Position numbers and translations under genes: made by a program. The notes under the pieces are model-generated. The model did no database searches, was not told the origin of the DNA, and saw nothing but the letters and a program-made list of their open reading frames with translations. A stretch of 40,126 nucleotides of DNA from an uncultured Collinsella sp. (GTDB lineage Bacteria > Actinomycetota > Coriobacteriia > Coriobacteriales > Coriobacteriaceae): contig CABUZK010000013.1 of the NCBI GenBank assembly GCA_902496115.1, forward strand, positions 1 to 40,126, written 5' to 3'. This document shows positions 7,454 to 14,963 of this stretch, piece by piece. How positions within the stretch are numbered: the first letter of the stretch is position 1; each line of letters opens with the position of its first letter.

Positions 7454-8756
7454 AGATGGTGAATTCGGCGAAGTTACGGTCGCCGCCTGCGGTGCCGGTG
7501 TCACCTGTTGCGGCTGCCGGCGCCAGCGCGTCGCCGCCAACGCTTTGCAGCAGCTCGGCCACATTTGCATCGGGGTTCTGACACAGGATATCGAGCAGCT
7601 CGATAAAGTCACGGATGACCTCACGCGGCGTCAAGTGTGTATCGGCTCCCACGCGGCCAAACTCAATCTTGAGAAAGTCCACCAAGTCGTTTTCGGTAAG
7701 CGTGGGCGTCCAGCCAAAGTAGCCAGCATGGATCTGCATGAGTTTTTCGATGAGCACCAGCAGCTCCTCATAGGTGAGTGGCTGCAGACGGATGATGGGC
7801 GCGAGCATGTCCTTAAGGTCCTCGCGTGCAAAGCGGCCTTGAGCGAGTCGGCTGCGCAGGGCCTCGTAGGAGAACACGCCGCGGCGGCGGTCTTCGATGG
7901 AGGTTGGCGTGCCGCCCATGATCACGCCCAGGTACTGCGCCTTGCCCTGGAGCGTGTCGTTGTACATGGTCAGGATCTTCTCGTAGTTGTATTGGCGCGT
8001 GATCGCGTTGGGAATCTTGTACAGATTCACGAGTTCGTCGATGAGCACCAGCATGCCCTTGTAGCCGCTGCAGACCAAAAAGCGCGCAATGAGCTTAACG
8101 TAGTCGTACCAGTCGTCATCGCTGATTATGGTCGAGGAGCCCAGCTCGGCGCGTGCCTCACTCTTGGTGCGGTACTCGCCGCGAATCCATTTGGTTACGC
8201 GGCTCATAGCTTCTTCGTCGCTCTCGGATACTGCCGCGCGGTAGCGGCGGAGCATGCGGGCGAAGTCGAAGCCGTGGACCATTTCCTCGAGCGGGGCCAG
8301 TTGGGCATTGACGGCAGACTCGTCGGCATCGGCACACGAGGCGACCCAGCGATCCAGGATAAGGTTGAGCGCACCGCCCTCGGGGCGCGTTTTAGTCGAT
8401 ATGTTGCGGATGAGCTCACGGTAGGTGGCAAGGCCCTGTCCCTGGCCGCCCTGCAGGCGGCGCTCGGGGGATAGGTCGGCATCGGCCACGACGAATCCCT
8501 CGCCCATGGCGTGCGTGCGGATGGTCTGGAGCAAAAAGCTCTTGCCGGCTCCGTAGCGACCGACCAGAAAGCGGAAGCTCGCGCCGCCGTCGGCGATGAG
8601 ACTCAGGTCGGTGAGCAGGGCGCGGATCTCGACCTCGCGCCCTACGGTGATGTAGGGAAGGCCGATGCGCGGGACCACGCCGCCCTTGAGCGAGTTGAGA
8701 ATGACGGCGGCGACGCGCTTGGGCACGCGGGGTGCTGCGGATGCGGTATCACTCAT
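7452..8756 (-). CDS. BREX-type ATP-binding protein (BrxD-like, DUF2791)
   Basis: 434 residues from ATG 8756. The N-terminal part reads VGREVEIRALL, then a Walker A loop GRYGAGKSFLL (about 66-76); Walker B is LVLIDELVNLY (about 236-246), and LGVIMGGTP follows as a sensor-1-like strand. This is the pattern of the DUF2791/BrxC-BrxD P-loop family, AAA-type ATPases of BREX loci. The ATG at 8756 lies inside the end of the upstream TerB gene (overlap 8749-8756), so translation is coupled. A TTG two codons earlier sits better behind GAGAGG and cannot be excluded. The C-terminus is a flexible Ala/Gly-rich tail. No PglX methylase or PglZ gene is beside it, so it is not a complete BREX system. It presumably acts with the helicase on nucleic acid. 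Confidence 0.85.
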   Translation of the reverse strand: MSDTASAAPRVPKRVAAVILNSLKGGVVPRIGLPYITVGREVEIRALLTDLSLIADGGASFRFLVGRYGAGKSFLLQTIRTHAMGEGFVVADADLSPERRLQGGQGQGLATYRELIRNISTKTRPEGGALNLILDRWVASCADADESAVNAQLAPLEEMVHGFDFARMLRRYRAAVSESDEEAMSRVTKWIRGEYRTKSEARAELGSSTIISDDDWYDYVKLIARFLVCSGYKGMLVLIDELVNLYKIPNAITRQYNYEKILTMYNDTLQGKAQYLGVIMGGTPTSIEDRRRGVFSYEALRSRLAQGRFAREDLKDMLAPIIRLQPLTYEELLVLIEKLMQIHAGYFGWTPTLTENDLVDFLKIEFGRVGADTHLTPREVIRDFIELLDILCQNPDANVAELLQSVGGDALAPAAATGDTGTAGGDRNFAEFTI

Positions 8757-10509
8757 AGTCAAGGTATCCTCTCACGTCTGCTTCGTAGTCCTCGATAATG
8801 TGCGGTCCTGCCGCGCCAAATTCAATTACGGTGTCACCCACCAGGTCAAAGAGCGCCTCATTGATGCTATCGACGAGCATGTCCTCGCTCTGGTCCGAGT
8901 GCGCCACTGCCGATGTCGCTTGCGCTGCGTTTTGCTCGAGCAGTGCGCGCAGATACGCGGTTGCGGCAGGCGCGAGTTTGTTCGCAGCTTCGGCAGACGC
9001 GGGCGTTACAGGTGCGGGCGCAGACACGAGGAGCGGTGCCACGACGCCGAAGTCTTCGGTGGAGACAGTCGGCTCGTCGGGTTCGTCTTGCCGTACGGTC
9101 ATCTCGCCAGGTTCGGCAGTCATGCCAGGCGCAGGCTCGGTGTTCGGTTGCTCGATAAGCGTCGTCTCGGCTTCCACAGGCACATCGTCCTCGCGCTCCT
9201 CATCAATCAAAAGCGCCTCACGCGTTTGTGCGGCGGCACTCCGGATATGCCCCAGCTGGCTCAAATCGATATCGATCTTGACGGGCTGGTGTGCGGCATC
9301 CCACGAAAGCCATGCCACGATCTCATCATCGATGATCTTGGCCAGATATTTGGGGACCTTCTCCTCCTTCAGGGGGTGGGCGGGGTCTAGGGCCAGGCGC
9401 AGGCGTTGGTCGCAGGCGCGCATCATCTCACCGAGCTTGCTACTTTTTTGTCTGCTGCCGTGGATACGCATGCATTCCCAAAAGCCATTTTGGCAGCGGT
9501 AAATATGGATGGGGTCCAGACGGTATTCGCAATCCTCGTGGCGATTTGGCGCAAAGAATACGGCCGAGGCAAACATGGTATAGGGCATGGCCGTTTCCTC
9601 CCCAAACAAGCTCGCCACGATACCGGTCTTTCGGTGCGTGTCATAGTAGCGCGCCATACGGACATACACGGCGCATGCCACGTGGCGTAGGTCGCGATGG
9701 CGACCGCGATCGAGTCTTGAGTTATTGAGGTTATACGTGGAGAGGGCGTTGATGGCGGCCATGAGTCGCTCCTCGCGCGCCTCGTCGGGCGGAAGGGGGA
9801 GCGTGGGTTCGGAGGTCTTGCGACGCTTGGGGACTTGGGCCGACGGCGCCGGTGCTGGTGCAAGGTCTCGAACCGCGCGCCGCAGCTCGATGAGGGCGTT
9901 ATCGAACATGACGGTTTTAGAGTCGCGAAGCAGCTTGGGGTCGAGCCCATGGAATACGGCGTAATCCTGCAACCACACGCGTGCAAACCGATCGATGCCG
10001 GGCTCGAAGGTGCGATAGACATCCCAAAAGGCCTTGATTTTGTTAAAACCATCGAGTGGGTCATCTACGCCAATGCCGCAGATCAGCTCATAGAGATACA
10101 GGAAGGCAAAGGACGTAGACGTTTCCTCGACGGTTCCGCGTCGCACTTGGGCGCGCCAAGTAAAATAGCCGCGCAGTTGCCGATCGCTCATGGCGTTGTA
10201 GGTGGGAAAGTACGACTTGAATGTGCCGTTGTAGGGGCAGTCGTCTTCAAAGTCGGCCATCAGCAGGCCTTGGCGGTAGAAAAGCTCGGCTTCCGAAAGC
10301 CAGCGACCCGCGCCGCCTTTGGGGTCATCCTGCCAGCGCGATATCTCGCGCATCTTGCGGTACTGGTCGGGAAGGAAATTCTGCATCTGACGACCGGTTT
10401 TGAGAATCGGCTCGTCAGCATAGACTTCGTTTGAGAAGCGAGCAGACTGATGGGTCCGTGCCTCGGCCATAATGCGCTCGATGAGCATCTTGATGTCCTG
10501 GTCGGCCAC
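8749..10509 (-). CDS. TerB-N/TerB-C domain protein of a helicase-ATPase module
   Basis: 586 residues from a GTG at 10509, with AGAGGGG five bases upstream. The N-terminal half has the TerB-N pattern: KMREISRWQDDP, RWLSEAELFYRQGLLMADFE, then LRGYFTWRAQVRRG and YLYELICGIGV. A central helical part contains the Tyr/Arg-rich RHVACAVYVRMARYYD. After an acidic Pro/Glu-rich linker (about 430-500), the C-terminal 80 residues resemble TerB-C. TerB-N/TerB-C proteins are named after tellurite-resistance genes but many occur with ATPases and helicases and are thought to serve DNA-processing or stress systems. It is first in the operon, so it probably recruits or regulates the ATPase and helicase. There is no enzymatic motif, signal peptide or membrane segment. 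Domain borders are approximate. Confidence 0.75.
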   Translation of the reverse strand: MADQDIKMLIERIMAEARTHQSARFSNEVYADEPILKTGRQMQNFLPDQYRKMREISRWQDDPKGGAGRWLSEAELFYRQGLLMADFEDDCPYNGTFKSYFPTYNAMSDRQLRGYFTWRAQVRRGTVEETSTSFAFLYLYELICGIGVDDPLDGFNKIKAFWDVYRTFEPGIDRFARVWLQDYAVFHGLDPKLLRDSKTVMFDNALIELRRAVRDLAPAPAPSAQVPKRRKTSEPTLPLPPDEAREERLMAAINALSTYNLNNSRLDRGRHRDLRHVACAVYVRMARYYDTHRKTGIVASLFGEETAMPYTMFASAVFFAPNRHEDCEYRLDPIHIYRCQNGFWECMRIHGSRQKSSKLGEMMRACDQRLRLALDPAHPLKEEKVPKYLAKIIDDEIVAWLSWDAAHQPVKIDIDLSQLGHIRSAAAQTREALLIDEEREDDVPVEAETTLIEQPNTEPAPGMTAEPGEMTVRQDEPDEPTVSTEDFGVVAPLLVSAPAPVTPASAEAANKLAPAATAYLRALLEQNAAQATSAVAHSDQSEDMLVDSINEALFDLVGDTVIEFGAAGPHIIEDYEADVRGYLDYE

Positions 10510-10546
10510 CGTTTCCCCTCTCCTAACGCAGCTTTGGTGACCTCAT

Positions 10547-10552
10547 ATCATA
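10547..10552 (-). promoter_or_regulatory. Probable -10 element of the TerB operon
   Basis: Read on the minus strand, TATGAT lies 38 nt before the GTG of the TerB gene, in an AT-richer patch (10541-10600) just after the DUF554 stop. There is no convincing -35. It would give the three-gene unit its own promoter, separate from the DUF554 gene. Confidence 0.35.
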
Positions 10553-10597
10553 GCACAGCATCAAACAGGTGTTCGAGATACCGCTACGTAGATAGAT

Positions 10598-11314
10598 TTA
10601 GAACAGGAGGGCATAGATGACGGCTATGACAACGGAGGGGAGCATATTGGCCGTGCGGAAGGTCTGAGGACGGATGAGGTTGACTCCGACGCAGAAGATG
10701 AGCATAGAGCCCACGAGCGATAGGCTGTCGAGGGCGGCGGCGGTCATGATGGGGGAGAGCGCGCCGGCAAACAGCGTAATCGTTCCCTGGAATACGGCAA
10801 CGGGAAGGGCGGAGAAGATGCAGCCGCGGCCGAGTGAGGCCGTCATGGTGCAGACGATGATGCAGTCCAGCGCTCCTTTGAGGGCGAGCGTGGACCAGTC
10901 GCCGAGCAGGCCGTCTTGGATTGATCCCACGATAGCCATGGCACCGATGCAGACGGTCAACGATGTCGAGACAAAGGCATTGGTGAACTCGTTGTCTCCC
11001 TCGCTGCCGGTTTTGCGCTTGAGCCATTCGCCCAGGTTTTCGATGCCGGCTTCCAGGTTTATGGCCTCGCCGATGAGCGAGCCAAGGGCAAACGAGACGA
11101 TGAGCATGGTGGTGCCGGTGGTCGCCAGCGTTTTCCCGTCAATGACGAGCATCTTTTGCATGGTGCCGCCCAATCCGATAAACAGAACGCACAGCCCCGA
11201 CGCCTTCATGAGCGTGCCTTGGATGCGGGGCGTGATAAAACGTCCGCCTATCAGGCCCAGCAGTCCGCCCGCAATCAAAAGCGCGACGTTGATGATCGTT
11301 CCCAAACCCGGCAT
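10598..11314 (-). CDS. DUF554 family membrane protein
   Basis: 238 residues, almost entirely hydrophobic helices. It opens with PGLGTIINVALLIAGGLLGL and contains GTTMLIVSFALGSLIGE and the conserved SIQDGLLGD and VGVNLI stretches. This matches the DUF554 family (YqgA/YdfK group) of predicted inner-membrane transport proteins of unknown substrate, at the family's usual length. ATG 11314 is preferred because GGGAGG sits just upstream and the family starts there; in-frame starts at 11326 and 11383 are possible but encode an atypical Cys-rich extension. It is on the same strand as the TerB operon but separated by 88 nt with a candidate promoter, so a functional link is unlikely. Confidence 0.85.
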   Translation of the reverse strand: MPGLGTIINVALLIAGGLLGLIGGRFITPRIQGTLMKASGLCVLFIGLGGTMQKMLVIDGKTLATTGTTMLIVSFALGSLIGEAINLEAGIENLGEWLKRKTGSEGDNEFTNAFVSTSLTVCIGAMAIVGSIQDGLLGDWSTLALKGALDCIIVCTMTASLGRGCIFSALPVAVFQGTITLFAGALSPIMTAAALDSLSLVGSMLIFCVGVNLIRPQTFRTANMLPSVVIAVIYALLF

Positions 11315-11432
11315 GAGCCCTCCCATATTGATGCCAATCTGGCAATCGTAGCAGAACGGGCTGCAGGGTGCGTCATGACTCATCCTATACGTTATATAAG
11401 TGGTATTAATGACGGCATTTGGTGCCTAAGCC

Positions 11433-12845
11433 TCAGCCTCCCATCACGACATAGGGGCTGTAATCGAAACGCAGCGTCATGAGTCGCTGCGGGGACTCAA
11501 TGGCCGCGGCGATGATATCGGCATCTCGAGCTCGGTCAAATCCCTCGAGCTCAATTTGATACGAGACGTCTTCCATTTTATGGAGTATCCGGTTATTCAG
11601 GAGGCTTTCACCGTCGAATTCCTCGGTTTTGCCTCCGTCCGAGGTTACGGCATACAGGTGCAGTTTTGCGGTGGTCGCAGGGTCGACGACCGTGAGGTGG
11701 TCGATTTGGTTGGCCGTGCCCTTTGCCCCAAGCAAGGTGAGCAGGGTAGGGGCTACGACCTCGCCCGATGGCAGAAAAACAACTTCGACGGTTTTAGGGA
11801 ATGCGATAATGGCTGCTTTGCGGACGGGCTTATCGGCGGCGGCGACCTCAATGCTCGCGGCGTCGACGGTTTCCGTGCGGTCGAGCGCGACCATCATGCA
11901 ACAATTGTCCTCGTCGATGTCTGCCGGCATGGGATACCCCAAGTTTTCGCCAGCTTGTGTGCCGCCCACTGCGGCGGTTGTTTCGCTTGGCTCGCTGAAA
12001 GTGGCTGAAGGACCGCTCGATGGCGGCGTTATGTTGCCTGGTGCGCCATTGTCCCCAGGCGTTATTTCACCGCTGCTCTCGCTGGAGTTGCTTGCGATGT
12101 CAGCTGTCGAGGGGGCGAGTCCGACCGCTCCCGCTCCGCTCCATTCCATCTCGAGGAGTGCCGGATCGACAAGGGCGCGACGCACACCTTGCGTTTGGGT
12201 GCTGATATCGACAGGGTTGGGATCTGTCCCTCGCGTCAGGCTGAGCGATCCGGTTCGCTGTTTGCCCCGAATCTCCTGGCTTTCTGTGCCGCTCGCGTAG
12301 AACAGCAGAGGGATCTCGCCATTTGCTGTGGCGTCGGTGCCCGCCTTGGTCATTTTCAGCGATGCTGTGAATGAGATAGCGGGCTGCGTGTCATCTTCGT
12401 TCGAGGGGACGCAGCCCAGGCATACACCTCCTCCGTCTTCGAAAAATGTGCTGTCGAAGGCGACTGTTGCCCCGTCCGCCGAGTCATCGGACAGGGTGAT
12501 GTCGAGGCGCAGCTCCACGTCGCAGGAATCGCCATCGGCATCAGTTGCAGCTGCGCGCCATGTGCAGATAACGCATCCCGTTAGGGGGCCGTCCGCTGTG
12601 CTCGAGCGCTCGGTATCCACGACTATCGAGCTGTTTGCGCGGCGACGGAGGCACCCCGAGGTCGAAATGCTTGCCTGCGCAAGCGAGAAGCGTTGGCGCG
12701 CGATGGCGCTCGTCTGGTTTGTGGCGAGACAGTTGACGGCAGGTAAGGGGACGTCCACGGCGGGTGTCGCTAGAGCGGCGACGGGCATCCCGGTGGCAAG
12801 CGCACTGCAGAGCGCGGCAACGGGCAAAAGGTTCTTTGATGCCAT
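11433..12845 (-). CDS. Large secreted protein of unknown function in an envelope locus
   Basis: 470 residues with a clear signal peptide (hydrophobic VAALCSALATGMPVAALA, probable cleavage after about residue 26). The mature part is beta-rich and contains several Cys residues (for example CVICTW, CLGCV, CCMMV). A Ser/Pro/Gly-rich low-complexity linker (about 250-300) separates two regions. There is no LPxTG motif, so it is not anchored by itself. ATG 12845 has AAGGAGA seven to eight bases upstream. It is the last gene of a minus-strand locus with a sortase-substrate peptide and other exported proteins, so it may be a ligand-binding or structural part of a surface assembly. I do not recognise the family. 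Confidence 0.7.
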   Translation of the reverse strand: MASKNLLPVAALCSALATGMPVAALATPAVDVPLPAVNCLATNQTSAIARQRFSLAQASISTSGCLRRRANSSIVVDTERSSTADGPLTGCVICTWRAAATDADGDSCDVELRLDITLSDDSADGATVAFDSTFFEDGGGVCLGCVPSNEDDTQPAISFTASLKMTKAGTDATANGEIPLLFYASGTESQEIRGKQRTGSLSLTRGTDPNPVDISTQTQGVRRALVDPALLEMEWSGAGAVGLAPSTADIASNSSESSGEITPGDNGAPGNITPPSSGPSATFSEPSETTAAVGGTQAGENLGYPMPADIDEDNCCMMVALDRTETVDAASIEVAAADKPVRKAAIIAFPKTVEVVFLPSGEVVAPTLLTLLGAKGTANQIDHLTVVDPATTAKLHLYAVTSDGGKTEEFDGESLLNNRILHKMEDVSYQIELEGFDRARDADIIAAAIESPQRLMTLRFDYSPYVVMGG

Positions 12846-12886
12846 GGGTTCTCCTTACCTGTTCTGGACGGTCTCGATTTGTGCGG

Positions 12887-13144
12887 CTACTGGCTGCGTT
12901 TGATGCGCAGGCCTAGGCCGATGGCGCTTGCGCCTGCCGCGGCGATTCCTGCTGCCAGGAACTGTCGCGTGTCGCCCGTTTGCGCTAGGGGCTCGTGTTG
13001 ACCACTGCGTTCGAGCTCCGATAGATCGACAGTCACCTGTGTGGCAGCTTGCGCCTGCTCTTGTTGGGCAAAGGCGGCGATCGGGGCAAGCGTTGCAACG
13101 CCGATGATGACGGCAAGGACCATCGCCTTAGGCCGTGTGCGCAC
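12887..13144 (-). CDS. Small LAQTG-anchored cell-wall protein
   Basis: 85 residues with a signal peptide (about 1-26, ending AAFA), a mature region of only about 25 residues (QQEQAQAATQVTVDLSELER), and then a sorting signal. The sorting signal is LAQTG followed by a hydrophobic segment (FLAAGIAAAGASAIGLGL) and a basic tail RIKRSQ, which is the sortase substrate layout with Ala in place of Pro. The GTG start at 13144 overlaps the upstream gene by 17 nt, suggesting translational coupling; ATG 13123 is possible but would remove the basic n-region. Such a short wall-anchored protein is more likely an anchor or cap for partner proteins than an adhesin itself. No sortase gene lies in the window. 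Confidence 0.75.
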   Translation of the reverse strand: MRTRPKAMVLAVIIGVATLAPIAAFAQQEQAQAATQVTVDLSELERSGQHEPLAQTGDTRQFLAAGIAAAGASAIGLGLRIKRSQ

Positions 13145-13727
13145 CGGGCTCGACCGTCCACGTAATGGTTGCGACCTGGTCGCCCGTGCCGGTCACATGG
13201 AAGATGTCTCGCGTGACGCGGGCGACATTGCCGCTGGTTTTGAGCATAATCTTGTCCGTACCATTGGCGATGCCCTGATAGCCCATGTCAAAGGATGCAT
13301 TCTTGGAAAGGTCGAGTCCCGCTTCCTGTGTCGCGGCGTGAGCGTCCTGGAGTGCCTTGTCGGGGCCAACCTTAAAATCGATAGAGTTCTGAGCGGTTCC
13401 CGTCTTGGCATCGGCGACGATGTTCCATGAGTTCTTGGCGCCGATCTTCATGTTGGTAACGTGGATGCCATAGGCCGAAAGATTGTCGATGGTGGTTGCG
13501 TTCTCGGAAGGGCCCTGGAGCGTGCCGTCGGCCTTAGCGACGAACGGAATGACGGTCGGGGCTTTGAACTTGATGTTGTCGATTTCGGTCCTGATGGTCA
13601 CGTTGGTGGTTCCAGTGCGTCCCTCCGCCAGGGCGGTGGTCGGCGCGGCACCCATTGAGAGTGCAAGCATCAGCCCCGCGCCCACGACGAGCACCCTGGC
13701 CCCATTCAAGTTCCTGGTGATGTTCAT
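13128..13727 (-). CDS. Secreted beta-sandwich surface protein, pilin- or WxL-like
   Basis: 199 residues with a signal peptide (RNLNGARVLVVGAGLMLAL..., cleavage near residue 35). The mature domain has the pattern FKAPTVIPFVAKADGTL, then a short acidic/Asn loop, then IDNLSAYGIHVTNMKI, and ends with ATITWTVEP. From memory, this resembles small exported proteins of gut Gram-positives that begin with a 'P.s.PF.V.aDG' strand followed by an 'I.N.s...v.V' strand, often grouped with fibre or WxL-like surface proteins. ATG 13727 has AAAGGAA upstream. Its 3' end overlaps the LAQTG gene, so the two products probably act together on the surface. Family assignment is tentative. Confidence 0.65.
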   Translation of the reverse strand: MNITRNLNGARVLVVGAGLMLALSMGAAPTTALAEGRTGTTNVTIRTEIDNIKFKAPTVIPFVAKADGTLQGPSENATTIDNLSAYGIHVTNMKIGAKNSWNIVADAKTGTAQNSIDFKVGPDKALQDAHAATQEAGLDLSKNASFDMGYQGIANGTDKIMLKTSGNVARVTRDIFHVTGTGDQVATITWTVEPGAHTA

Positions 13728-13746
13728 AATCGTTCCTTTCTATTCG

Positions 13747-13765
13747 TCACGGACCGTTTCCGTGA
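13747..13765. promoter_or_regulatory. Hairpin between two envelope genes
   Basis: TCACGG (13747-13752) and CCGTGA (13760-13765) form a six-base stem with a seven-base loop, about 20 nt before the start of the 199-residue protein. It could be an RNA processing or attenuation signal, or an operator, in an 88-nt spacer. Confidence 0.35.
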
Positions 13766-13815
13766 GGGTTAGACGAAAGCGGCACGGGTGCGCATTTTCA
13801 CAACAGGTGGCAGAT

Positions 13816-14325
13816 CTAGTCTTCGGCCTGCGCAACCCGCACCTTGACGCGCGTGGGATTGCCATGGGCGTCGTAGGTCTTGGCGTCGAGCGCTTGAATC
13901 TCGATATACGCCTCACCTTCTTTGATGTCGCCTGCAGGGCAGGTCTCAACGGTCTTGCCGGTCTCGACCACGCCCGATTCATAGATGGTCTCGTCGTGTT
14001 GGATCACGCGGAAACGCTGGGGAAACTTGTTATCCTGGACGTTTTGCACGTTGACGCGCAGCTTGCCGCCTTTTTGTAGCCGGGCGACCGGTGCGACCGA
14101 GATCGTCATCATGTTGTCGCGGACGATGGCATCGAGCTCGTCTTGGATTTCCTGGCGCGACTTACCCTCTGCCGTTGTGACCGAGGTGCCCGTCTCGGCG
14201 ATAGGCTTTGACTGCCAGGCGTAAAGGCCGACGGCGATAAGGGCGCAGGCGATGGCTAGGCAGACGGCGCCGAGCCTTTTTCGATGTTTTGACCCCAGGG
14301 GGCTCGACCGCTTCCGTGCGTTCAT
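13816..14325 (-). CDS. Membrane-anchored protein of the envelope locus
   Basis: 169 residues: a basic N-terminus (SPLGSKHRKR), one membrane segment (about 19-37), and an extracytoplasmic domain. The domain contains MMTISVAPVARLQKGGKLRVNVQN, an IYESGVVETGKTVE strand pair and a C-terminal YIEIQALDAKTYD. The order 'MTI.V.P...GG.L.V.NV' then 'IY.SG.l..G' is, as I recall, shared by exported proteins found beside pilin-like surface proteins in other gut Gram-positives. It has a single transmembrane anchor and no enzyme motif, so it may be an assembly or docking subunit. It starts within the stop of the upstream gene (overlap 14322-14325), so the two are coupled. Confidence 0.65.
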   Translation of the reverse strand: MNARKRSSPLGSKHRKRLGAVCLAIACALIAVGLYAWQSKPIAETGTSVTTAEGKSRQEIQDELDAIVRDNMMTISVAPVARLQKGGKLRVNVQNVQDNKFPQRFRVIQHDETIYESGVVETGKTVETCPAGDIKEGEAYIEIQALDAKTYDAHGNPTRVKVRVAQAED

Positions 14326-14618
14326 GCGGCATCCTTAGTGGTATAGACGCGCGCGAACGTGGACGGATCGGCGCCAAAGAGCATGTGGAGCATGAGGCGT
14401 CGCGAGTAGATGAGCTCGTCGAAGTTTGGGTCGAGTTTGATGTCGTGGATGTGAGCGATATGGTGGGCGAGTGCCGAAAACGATTCGGGATCGCAAATCA
14501 CGTCGGTGGTGACGTGATAGACAACCGCATCGGGAAATGCCTCCTCATCGAAGGGCAGAAGATATGGGTCATCGTCAACTTCGATGGCGATGCCGTACTG
14601 GGGCCAGTAATATGCCAT
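14322..14618 (-). CDS. Small cytoplasmic protein of unknown function, first gene of the envelope locus
   Basis: 98 residues with no signal peptide or membrane segment. It is rich in acidic and aromatic residues (MAYYWPQYGIAIEVDDDPY, then a Ser/His segment FSALAHHIAHIHD). ATG 14618 has GGGAGG five bases upstream, a strong site. It overlaps the membrane-anchored protein by four bases, so it is a genuine coding gene. The family is not recognised. Being first in the transcript and cytosolic, it could be a regulator or chaperone for the exported proteins; this is only a guess from position. Confidence 0.6.
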   Translation of the reverse strand: MAYYWPQYGIAIEVDDDPYLLPFDEEAFPDAVVYHVTTDVICDPESFSALAHHIAHIHDIKLDPNFDELIYSRRLMLHMLFGADPSTFARVYTTKDAA

Positions 14619-14963
14619 GGGAACCTCCCTGCTTTTGGGCCAAACCTTCTATTGGTTTTGGCTGTCGATGCCGACCGTATCAGCCACAACTTGACCAATT
14701 TCTGACCAAATGCTTGACGGGTTTACATCGCCGCAGGTGAGAGACGCTAAAAAATATCTCAAGTTTTTTCGAGCGCCTATTACGTGCACGGCAACGATGG
14801 GAAGGGGCGCGTCAAATACAGCGCCTGCCGAGAAAACGTCGCCGTTCGCCGAATTGCACAAACGTAAAATTCGCCAATTATGGAGACGGTCTCAGACACG
14901 TCGACGAAACGATGCGGTAACATCTCCCTGCAAACACTGTAGTTAACTAAAGGGGGAGTCCGC
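14619..14963. promoter_or_regulatory. Divergent intergenic region, envelope locus versus lactate dehydrogenase
   Basis: This 345-nt gap has no credible gene. It carries an imperfect inverted repeat, GCCAAACC / GGTTTTGGC (about 14639-14662), close to the envelope-locus start, and a stretch with TTGACC and TTGACG (about 14691-14715). AT content rises around 14745-14775 and 14865-14885. The AGGGGGAG at 14951-14958 is the ribosome binding site of the dehydrogenase. Promoters for both directions must lie here, but I cannot pick -35/-10 pairs with confidence. Confidence 0.4.

Noticed and set aside
8749..10509. Tellurite resistance as the function of the TerB-domain gene
   Set aside because: Only the TerB-N/TerB-C domain name suggests it. 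There are no terC, terD or terE genes, and the partners are an ATPase and a helicase.
4891..10509. A complete BREX system
   Set aside because: Only BrxD-like and BrxHI-like genes are present; PglX methylase, PglZ phosphatase and BrxC/PglY are missing from the flanks.
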